5,654 bases of DNA. Source: Lachnospiraceae bacterium (GTDB lineage Bacteria; Bacillota_A; Clostridia; Lachnospirales; Lachnospiraceae). Location: NCBI GenBank assembly GCA_017523185.1, contig JAFWXB010000158.1, positions 1 through 5,654 on the forward strand. The letters are read 5' to 3'. Shown one piece after another: positions 1-5,049 of this stretch (positions are counted from its first letter, which is position 1; the number at the start of each line of letters is the position of its first letter). Made by a program: the position numbers and the translations under genes. The notes under the pieces are model-generated. The model was not told the DNA's origin, searched no databases, and saw only the letters and a program-made list of their open reading frames with translations.

Positions 1-123
1 GTTATATATGATTATTCGGAAGGGACTGTGATTGCGGAAATTGACAGGGATTTTGATTCTCCGGCGTATGATCTGACTATGTATCTGAAATTTATATGTA
101 TAAGCATCCACTTGAACAAGTAG
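1..123 (+). CDS. C-terminal tail of an unrecognised upstream protein (partial, possibly chimeric)
   Basis: Frame 1 is open from the first base to a TAG at 121-123, giving 40 residues (beginning VIYDYSEGTVIAEIDRDFDS); the other two forward frames both stop within the first 31 bases. The first ~30 codons use GCG, CCG, CTG and GGG and are about 39% GC by hand count, clearly above the ~29% GC of the next 90 bases. The last ten residues (FICISIHLNK) are encoded in the AT-rich part that overlaps the following frame, so the original protein may have ended differently and been fused at a junction near position 90. I do not recognise the family. It could equally be a genuine C-terminus. Without the upstream sequence no function can be given. 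Confidence 0.4.
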   Translation, partial: VIYDYSEGTVIAEIDRDFDSPAYDLTMYLKFICISIHLNK

Positions 124-524
124 AGAAATTTGACCCAAAAGAAATGCCTTTGCTTGTAGATAAATCTATACAATTTGAAACAGCAGCATTTTTAATGGCT
201 ACATTTGGACGAAATACAAATATTTCTTTGGATGCTGCTATTGAAACTGCCAATATTTTTTGGCTTGTAGATGATTTGTGTGATTTTATTGAGGATATAA
301 AAGCAAAAAGAAAGAATTCTATGCTTTTTTTCTGTGTACATAATAATGAATTACTTACAATTGCAGAGAGAGCAAAAATAGCTTTCCATAATGCAGAGGA
401 GTTTATTTGTTTACTTGAGGAGAATTTAACTTTATTAAAAACAAATACAAGTCAACAATTTTATCAATATATTTTGAATGAAGTTTGGGAATGGTGTTCT
501 AATGTGCGAAAACTTTCAAAATAA
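96..524 (+). CDS. Class I isoprenoid-synthase-like protein, probably 5'-truncated remnant
   Basis: The 142-residue product is mostly helical and contains the segment FWLVDDLCDFIEDIKAKRKN at about 55-74, with D59-D60-x-x-D63, D67 and N74. This aspartate-rich pattern resembles the Mg-pyrophosphate-binding motif of class I isoprenoid synthases and of related proteins found in peptide and accessory gene clusters. Such enzymes are normally about 280 residues or more, and here the N-terminal half that carries the other metal site is absent. The frame is closed by a TGA at 69-71, the ATG at 96 has no Shine-Dalgarno sequence, and the base composition changes just upstream at about 90. I infer a truncated gene left by recombination or deletion, though a small expressed protein cannot be excluded. 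Its 3' end overlaps the start of the glycosyltransferase-like gene. A prenyl substrate or product cannot be assigned, and enzymatic activity is doubtful. Confidence 0.5.
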   Translation: MYKHPLEQVEKFDPKEMPLLVDKSIQFETAAFLMATFGRNTNISLDAAIETANIFWLVDDLCDFIEDIKAKRKNSMLFFCVHNNELLTIAERAKIAFHNAEEFICLLEENLTLLKTNTSQQFYQYILNEVWEWCSNVRKLSK

Positions 525-1509
525 ATTATTGAAAAAAAAACTTAAATTTCAAAATCGGATAAATTCGTTGGACAGAAAAATTAGTTTCATTATTGGTTCA
601 CAAATTTCTTTCATGAATGATATATTTATGAAAAACTTGCCAAGTACAGAAAGTGTACAAAAAATTATTCATAGTTTTATGAAAATGGACAGTTTTTTGA
701 TATTGAGATTTGGGTTATTTGAATATCAATTATGTTATCAATATTTAGAAAAATGTAATGGTATTAGGATTAAATATTCGGATTTTATAAAAAATCATAT
801 CTGTATGGATGCAGGAATTTTTTATAGAAATGATGAAGAGTTAGATAAGTATGCAAACTATATATTATTAAATTTATATGAAGCAGATATTATGGCATAC
901 TGGAGAAATTATCCATCAAAATATATTTTTGATGATTTTTATAAGAATGGAATTAAACATATTAATGTGAATGATTTATATCCATATCCATTTTGGCATG
1001 AGAAATTTTTACCTACATGGCAAAATGATTTAAAAAATAAAAAAGTTTTAATAGTAACATCATTTGCGAAAACAGTAAAAGAACAATATTTAAATCGTAG
1101 ACAAATTTGGAAAGAAGCAGAACAAATATTGCCAGAATTTCAACTTCTTGTTTATCAAGCTGTTTGTACACATGGAGGTTTTAAAGACAGTAGATTTACA
1201 AATTGGATTGAAGCTGTTGAATATATGGAAAATAATATTTTAAAACTTGAATTTGATATTGCTTTAATTAGTTGTGGTGGATATGGGATTCCTTTGGCTA
1301 TTAAATTAAAAAAAAGACAAAAACGTGTAATTCAATGGGGTGGATGTTATCAATTATGGTTTGGTATAAAAGGAAATAGGTGGATAAATGATTTGCAATT
1401 AAAGTCATATATGAATGAATATTGGGTATTTCCAAGTATACAAGAAACACCTCCAAATGCAAGTTTAATTAATCATTCTTGTTATTGGAAATCTGTAGAA
1501 AAATGTTGA
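502..1509 (+). CDS. GT-D-fold glycosyltransferase-like protein
   Basis: The product is 335 residues from the ATG at 502. An in-frame ATG at 478 would add 8 residues but has no RBS, whereas 502 has weak purine-rich GGGA/GGTG sequence upstream. Numbered from 478, the family signature appears in order: LRFGLFE at 76-82 (the nucleotide-sugar site region, seen as RFG..E), DAGIFYRNDEELDKYA at 111-126, a LYEADIMAYW stretch at 133-142, KKVLIVTSFAKTVKEQY at 188-204, ISCGGYGIPLA at 264-274, and IQWGGCYQLWFGIKGNRW at 285-302. These match proteins labelled GT-D-fold (DUF1792-like), common in surface-polysaccharide loci. The usual DGE acidic pair is not obvious, since only the Glu of RFGLFE is kept. The predicted role is transfer of a sugar to a cytoplasmic acceptor, substrate unknown. 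It directly precedes the peptide gene, but nothing in the sequence proves it glycosylates that peptide. It overlaps the preceding frame by 23 bases. Confidence 0.65.
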   Translation: MCENFQNKLLKKKLKFQNRINSLDRKISFIIGSQISFMNDIFMKNLPSTESVQKIIHSFMKMDSFLILRFGLFEYQLCYQYLEKCNGIRIKYSDFIKNHICMDAGIFYRNDEELDKYANYILLNLYEADIMAYWRNYPSKYIFDDFYKNGIKHINVNDLYPYPFWHEKFLPTWQNDLKNKKVLIVTSFAKTVKEQYLNRRQIWKEAEQILPEFQLLVYQAVCTHGGFKDSRFTNWIEAVEYMENNILKLEFDIALISCGGYGIPLAIKLKKRQKRVIQWGGCYQLWFGIKGNRWINDLQLKSYMNEYWVFPSIQETPPNASLINHSCYWKSVEKC

Positions 1510-1529
1510 TTCATGTAAATAACATGAAT
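1509..1529. repeat. 8-bp perfect inverted repeat just after the glycosyltransferase-like gene
   Basis: The arms ATTCATGT (1509-1516) and ACATGAAT (1522-1529) pair perfectly around a 5-base AAATA spacer, starting on the last base of the upstream stop codon. No T-run follows, so it does not look like an intrinsic terminator. It could be a binding site for a regulator of the peptide gene, or a weak mRNA 3'-end hairpin. Confidence 0.4.
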
Positions 1530-1544
1530 TAGGTGGAAATGAAG

Positions 1545-1576
1545 TTGTATGAAAATAAAAACAGAGAAATTATAAT
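1545..1576 (+). promoter_or_regulatory. Possible promoter for the peptide gene
   Basis: A perfect -10 hexamer, TATAAT, lies at 1571-1576, 34 bases before the peptide start codon. The nearest -35-like sequence is TTGTAT at 1545-1550, which leaves a 20-base spacer, longer than the usual 17, so a sigma-A promoter here is only tentative. In DNA this AT-rich, TATAAT arises often by chance. Support comes from its position in the only non-coding gap before the peptide gene and downstream of an inverted repeat. Confidence 0.3.
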
Positions 1577-1596
1577 AAAATTAATAAAAAGTAGAA

Positions 1597-1604
1597 AGGA
1601 GGTG
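1597..1604 (+). promoter_or_regulatory. Near-consensus ribosome binding site of the peptide gene
   Basis: AGGAGGTG matches the anti-Shine-Dalgarno sequence almost completely; its AGGAGG core ends 8 bases before the ATG at 1611. It is the strongest RBS in the window. It fixes the start of the small gene at 1611 rather than at the in-frame GTG at 1533 or ATG at 1539, and suggests high translation of the peptide. Confidence 0.85.
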
Positions 1605-1610
1605 GATTTT

Positions 1611-1775
1611 ATGCAGGAATTTGAAGTTTATTCAGAAAAGCTTGGTGCAATGGTAAAAGTTTCTGAAAATATCTCAGAAGATGAGATGCAGATTATTATG
1701 GAAGATAGTAATGCATCGTTGGTTGGTTGGTCTCATGGTGGTTGGAACAATGACAATGGCGGAGCAAACTGGTAA
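1611..1775 (+). CDS. Putative RiPP precursor peptide with Trp/Asn/Gly-rich core (54 aa)
   Basis: The 54-residue product has two parts. Residues 1 to about 37 form a charged, acidic, leader-like region (MQEFEVYSEKLGAMVKV, then SENISEDEMQIIMED). The last 16 residues are GWSHGGWNNDNGGANW, with Trp at 40, 45 and 54, four Asn, six Gly and no Cys. This leader/core division, the very strong RBS, and position directly before two radical SAM enzymes and a recognition-domain-like protein are typical of ribosomally made, post-translationally modified peptides. With no Cys, thioether products (sactipeptides, ranthipeptides, lanthipeptides) are excluded. Trp-rich W-x-N motifs (WNN at 45-47, possibly WSH at 40-42) are reminiscent of three-residue cyclophane (triceptide-type) substrates, but this is inference. 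The GG at 43-44 after an acidic SEDEM... helix could also be a double-glycine cleavage site, leaving WNNDNGGANW. I do not recognise a named family. Confidence 0.75.
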   Translation: MQEFEVYSEKLGAMVKVSENISEDEMQIIMEDSNASLVGWSHGGWNNDNGGANW

Positions 1776-1786
1776 TTTAATATAAC

Positions 1787-1798
1787 CTTGTGCACAAG
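1787..1798. repeat. 12-bp perfect palindrome CTTGTGCACAAG
   Basis: CTTGTGCACAAG reads the same on both strands and lies in the 3' untranslated region of the peptide gene, just before the terminator stem. It might be an operator half-site pair or a small RNA stem. A chance palindrome is also possible, and no adjacent promoter hexamers are convincing. Confidence 0.3.
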
Positions 1799-1799
1799 T

Positions 1800-1845
1800 A
1801 ATTCCATAGCACACATTTATTTGTTGTAGTGCTATGGAATTTTTT
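1800..1845 (+). terminator. Rho-independent terminator (probably leaky) between peptide gene and enzyme operon
   Basis: The arms AATTCCATAGCAC (1800-1812) and GTGCTATGGAATT (1829-1841) form a 13-bp perfect stem around a 16-base loop, and a run of six T (1840-1845) begins within the right arm. It lies 24 bases after the peptide stop codon and 23 bases before the next start codon. No clear promoter sits between it and the radical SAM gene at 1869, so read-through probably supplies the enzymes while most transcripts end after the peptide. This arrangement is common in RiPP operons, where substrate is needed in excess. Because the stem is A/T-flanked and nearly symmetrical, it could also act on the opposite strand, but no gene faces it. 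Confidence 0.85.
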
Positions 1846-1868
1846 ATGATTGGAGGATAGACATTGTT

Positions 1869-2789
1869 ATGAAAAATGCCTATTTAGCGATATGCTATAT
1901 TTGTAATGAAAATTGTATTTTCTGTCCTTGTTCAAAGGTAGAAAAACAGCAAGGAATGATAACAGATATAACAGAGTTAATAAATACTGTTAATATATTA
2001 AAAAAAGATGGTGTTACTGATGTAACTATTTCAGGGGGAGAACCAACATTACATCCAAATTTGCCAGAATTAGTTTCATATATACAAAAAAAAGGTATGA
2101 ATGTAACAATATTATCAAATAGTGAAAAATTTGCAGATGTACTATTTATAAATAAATTTATGAAGTTAGTAACATCAAAATCTATAAAGGTAATTACAAC
2201 TCTTCATAGTGGAGTTGCATCCGAACATGAAGATGCAAATCAAACACCAAAAAGTTTTGAGAGGAGTATTGCAGGATTACATAATCTTTGTAATTTTGGA
2301 GTGAGAGTTATAATTAAACATTGTATTACGAAGAAAAATTACAAAGATTTGATAGCTTTTTTTAAATATTGTGATGATACATTTGAAAAAAATGTGGATA
2401 TTCAACTATGTAGCATAGATTATTGTGGTATTCCAAAGAATGAATTAGAAAACGAAAAGCTAACATTTAAGGAATTGAAGCCTTTTTTAGAGGAATTATT
2501 TGATTTACATATTGAACAAAATAAAGTTGGAATTGCTAGAAATCTTTATTGTATAAATATTCCTTTGTGTTCATGTGACCCTTATTATTGGAAATATCTT
2601 CCGTATAGGAAAAAAAAGATGTACAGTGAATATAAAGACCCACATAATCAAGAAATGATAGATATTTCAGATAATGTAGGAATTCATCAAGAATATTGTA
2701 AAGATTGTAAGATGACTACATTATGTAATGGAACATATTTTACAGCATATTCAGCTGTTGGTTTAGATATAGTAGAGCCATTTCAATAG
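1869..2789 (+). CDS. Radical SAM enzyme with C-terminal auxiliary Fe-S cluster region
   Basis: This 306-residue protein has the radical SAM cluster motif C12-NEN-C16-IF-C19 and the SAM-binding motif ISGGEPTLHP at 54-63, so it should bind a [4Fe-4S] cluster and generate a 5'-deoxyadenosyl radical. The C-terminal third is Cys-rich: C228, C234 and C236, then C277-x2-C280-x5-C286-NG followed by Y...G..I.EP. This resembles a shortened SPASM/twitch-type domain holding at least one auxiliary cluster, but the full SPASM pattern is not met. GGAGG at 1852-1856 lies 12 bases before the ATG, rather far, so translation may be modest. It is the first gene after the terminator and 13 bases before the 88-residue gene. 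It is probably a modifying enzyme for the upstream peptide or a partner of the SPASM enzyme. The exact reaction (crosslink, epimerisation or other) cannot be read from the sequence. It lacks an obvious N-terminal peptide-recognition domain, as the cluster motif starts at residue 12. Confidence 0.85.
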   Translation: MKNAYLAICYICNENCIFCPCSKVEKQQGMITDITELINTVNILKKDGVTDVTISGGEPTLHPNLPELVSYIQKKGMNVTILSNSEKFADVLFINKFMKLVTSKSIKVITTLHSGVASEHEDANQTPKSFERSIAGLHNLCNFGVRVIIKHCITKKNYKDLIAFFKYCDDTFEKNVDIQLCSIDYCGIPKNELENEKLTFKELKPFLEELFDLHIEQNKVGIARNLYCINIPLCSCDPYYWKYLPYRKKKMYSEYKDPHNQEMIDISDNVGIHQEYCKDCKMTTLCNGTYFTAYSAVGLDIVEPFQ

Positions 2790-2802
2790 ATAAGGAGTTA
2801 TT

Positions 2803-3069
2803 ATGCAAAAGCAAATTTGTTTTAATAGTGATACTGCTAAGATGTTTTATTTTTCTCCATATATAGATATTTTTGAATTAAATGATACGAAAATATTGTT
2901 GAAAAGATATGATAGTGGTAAGCAAATAATGATAAGTTGTTCAACTGCAAATGCTCTAAAAATGATTATTTTAGGTTTATTGCAAGGAATATCAAAAAAT
3001 CAATTGATTCAATATATGGGGTCTGAAATGCTTTTAGAATTATGTATAAAAAATGGGGTGATTGAATGA
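2803..3069 (+). CDS. Small protein, possible stand-alone RiPP recognition element (PqqD-like)
   Basis: The 88-residue product has no membrane segment or signal peptide. Its middle, FSPYIDIFELNDTKILLKRY (17-36), looks like short beta-strands, followed by a helical part (about 45-88) ending in LLELCIKNGVIE. The strand-then-winged-helix layout and the closing 'L...L...G(F/V)I' pattern resemble PqqD-like recognition domains and the N-terminal domains of SPASM maturases, including that of the next gene, which has a similar length and ends (…KLKSRNFI). I infer it binds the leader peptide and delivers it to an enzyme, possibly to the first radical SAM protein, which lacks its own domain. AAGGAG at 2792-2797 is 5 bases before the ATG. 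The stop codon overlaps the next start (ATGA at 3066-3069), indicating translational coupling and possibly an equimolar complex. The similarity is weak by eye, so family assignment is tentative. Confidence 0.5.
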   Translation: MQKQICFNSDTAKMFYFSPYIDIFELNDTKILLKRYDSGKQIMISCSTANALKMIILGLLQGISKNQLIQYMGSEMLLELCIKNGVIE

Positions 3070-4448
3070 TAGAACAGAAATTTATAACATCTTTTAAGGA
3101 TAAAGATTATGGAATTGTAATAAAAGATATTATAGCATTTAGTAATGGACATACAGCTGTTTTATATGAAAAAACGGGTCATATACTTCGTGTAGATGCT
3201 TGTATACTTGAAGATATACAAAATCAAGATATCCCTCTTGAGATTATAAATAAGTTAAAAAGCAGAAATTTTATATATAATTCTGATAATTTTGGTAATA
3301 TATCTAATTGTAGTCAGAACTATCTGCCAGAGTTTTTTATGATTGATTTGACTAATAAATGTAATATGCATTGTAAATATTGTTTAAGAGATATTTGTAA
3401 TTCCAAAAATTCTATTTCCGAAAATAAAATTAAGGATATTTGTAACTATATTATGCAGTATTGCAAAGAAAATCATATAAAAGATATTACAATCCAACCT
3501 TGGGGTGGAGAACCACTTATGGAATTGAAAAGTATTATATTGATGCGTAAACTGCTTTCAATGGATGAAACTAAGGTACATTTTTCAATTGAAACAAATG
3601 CAGTTTTGTTAGATTTAGATGTTATAGAGATTTTATATAAATATAAAATAGGTTTAGGAATTAGTATAGATGGATATAGAGAACTACATGATGCACAAAG
3701 ACTCTTTCAAAATGGAAAAGCTTCACATAGTATAGTAGAGAAAAATCTTTTACTTGCCAAACAAAAATATGGTTTCAGATTGGGAACAATTACAACTATA
3801 ACAAAAATAAATGCTCCATATATTGAAAATATATTAGAATATTATGCTGTAAACTTAGAATTAACGAATGTTAAATTTAATTATGTTCATGAAAGTATGT
3901 TTTGTGATTGCAGTGATTTATGTTTGTCAAAAGAAGAAATCGCAAAGGCAGAAATCAAATTATTAAATAAGTTAGTTGAGTTAAATGAAAGAGGATATAA
4001 CATATCGGAACAGAATATAAAGGTTAAATTAAAAAATCTTCTTCTTAAGCAATATTCTGATATTTGTCATTCATATGGTTGCTTAGGTGGGAGAAAAATG
4101 ATTGTTTTTGATATGCAAGGAAATATGTTTCCATGTGAATTAACGGATATACCACATGAAAAGATAGGTTCTATATATGATGGAATGGGATTATCGGATA
4201 TTGTAAAAGATGCTATAAAAAATAGAGATTTTTTTGTTGCTAAAAAAGTACCAGAATGTCAAAATTGTTTTTGGTATATATTTTGTAAAGGGGGATGTAC
4301 AGTACGAGCAATTAGTATTGGAAAAAGACCACCAGAAATTGATAGTATAGAATGTGCAGTAAATTCTGTTCTTTATCCAGAACTTTTGAAACTTATGGTA
4401 GAAAAGCCAAATATAGTCAATAAACTTATTAACAAGAAAGTGTTGTAA
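3066..4448 (+). CDS. Radical SAM/SPASM peptide maturase
   Basis: This 460-residue protein has three parts. Residues 1 to about 75 look like a PqqD-type winged-helix recognition domain. The radical SAM core carries C99-NMH-C103-KY-C106 and PWGGEPLME at 145-153, with later core segments FSIETNA (173-179) and GISIDGYRELHD (198-209). The SPASM domain is complete: C339-x12-G352-x4-C357, then C398-x2-C401-x5-C407-x3-C411 and C430, predicting two auxiliary [4Fe-4S] clusters. This architecture belongs to the peptide-modifying SPASM enzymes (thioether, Lys-Trp, Tyr/Trp cyclophane or similar bonds). As the nearby precursor has no Cys, a carbon-carbon or carbon-heteroatom crosslink at Trp/Asn/His is the likelier outcome (inference). 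The gene starts inside the previous stop codon by a 4-base ATGA overlap, supporting joint function with the 88-residue protein. A 19-base gap separates it from the following gene. Confidence 0.9.
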   Translation: MIEQKFITSFKDKDYGIVIKDIIAFSNGHTAVLYEKTGHILRVDACILEDIQNQDIPLEIINKLKSRNFIYNSDNFGNISNCSQNYLPEFFMIDLTNKCNMHCKYCLRDICNSKNSISENKIKDICNYIMQYCKENHIKDITIQPWGGEPLMELKSIILMRKLLSMDETKVHFSIETNAVLLDLDVIEILYKYKIGLGISIDGYRELHDAQRLFQNGKASHSIVEKNLLLAKQKYGFRLGTITTITKINAPYIENILEYYAVNLELTNVKFNYVHESMFCDCSDLCLSKEEIAKAEIKLLNKLVELNERGYNISEQNIKVKLKNLLLKQYSDICHSYGCLGGRKMIVFDMQGNMFPCELTDIPHEKIGSIYDGMGLSDIVKDAIKNRDFFVAKKVPECQNCFWYIFCKGGCTVRAISIGKRPPEIDSIECAVNSVLYPELLKLMVEKPNIVNKLINKKVL

Positions 4449-4467
4449 TTAGGAAGGAGAATATTAA

Positions 4468-5049
4468 ATGGACACGAATATATCTATAGTTGCTGGCGTT
4501 ATTACAGCAATTGCTACATTTGTTGGTACTGTTATATCAGTATATGTAATTCAACATAATAAGAAAAAAGAAAAACATATATTATTTTTAAAATTTAGAA
4601 GTGCTTATAAATGGTTTGAGGAAGCAAAAAAATTTTGTAATTGTATTTTTTCAGCAGAAGAACAAAGAGGGGCAGTTCAAATATATGAAGAATGTATAAA
4701 ATATAAACCTAAACCGAATAAAGATGTTTTGGAAATATATGATATAAGTCAACAATATGGACATTTGTTTAATAAAAAAAATGAGGATAATTTGTTTCTG
4801 TTTGCTCAATCATTAAGAAATTTTTCTTATGAATTTGAATTTTTAATAAATAGATTTGCAGAAGCACAAAAAAATAATAATCAATATAGCATGATTGAAT
4901 TTAAAAATACATTAAAACAGATATATCCAAGAGAAGAAGAAAGTTCTTTTCGTTCAGTAGATGAATATATTTTGCAAGAAATTAATAAAGTAAAACAAGC
5001 TTGGAAAAAAGTAGAAATAGTTTTCGAAAAAGGGAAAATAGATGAGTGA
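4468..5049 (+). CDS. Membrane-anchored protein of unknown function
   Basis: This 193-residue protein opens with a hydrophobic segment at about 5-29 (SIVAGVITAIATFVGTVISV within it), immediately followed by the basic stretch HNKKKEKH. By the positive-inside rule this predicts a single N-terminal membrane anchor with the remainder in the cytoplasm. The rest is charged, mostly helical and Lys/Glu-rich (e.g. KWFEEAKKFC near 47-56), with no catalytic motif that I can see. The shape (one anchor plus ~160 helical residues) resembles poorly characterised small membrane proteins such as those grouped in DUF4760-like families, but I cannot confirm membership. AAGGAG at 4454-4459 lies 8 bases before the ATG. 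It sits between the SPASM maturase and a third radical SAM gene, which it overlaps by 8 bases. It could be a scaffold, immunity or transport-linked factor; none of these is shown by the sequence. Confidence 0.65.
   Translation: MDTNISIVAGVITAIATFVGTVISVYVIQHNKKKEKHILFLKFRSAYKWFEEAKKFCNCIFSAEEQRGAVQIYEECIKYKPKPNKDVLEIYDISQQYGHLFNKKNEDNLFLFAQSLRNFSYEFEFLINRFAEAQKNNNQYSMIEFKNTLKQIYPREEESSFRSVDEYILQEINKVKQAWKKVEIVFEKGKIDE

Noticed and set aside
478..501. Start of the GT-D-like gene at ATG 478
   Set aside because: It has no Shine-Dalgarno sequence and would overlap the preceding frame by 47 bases; ATG 502 has purine-rich sequence upstream. The call remains uncertain by 8 residues.
1509..1529. Intrinsic terminator after the GT-D-like gene
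   Set aside because: A stem is present but it is short, AT-rich and followed by AGGTGG rather than a T-run.
1533..1610. Longer N-terminal version of the peptide starting at GTG 1533 or ATG 1539
   Set aside because: The Lys-rich extension lacks a good RBS, while AGGAGGTG at 1597-1604 points clearly to ATG 1611. The extension is most likely the untranslated leader.
1611..1775. Lanthipeptide, sactipeptide or ranthipeptide precursor
   Set aside because: The peptide contains no Cys at all, so thioether bridges cannot form.
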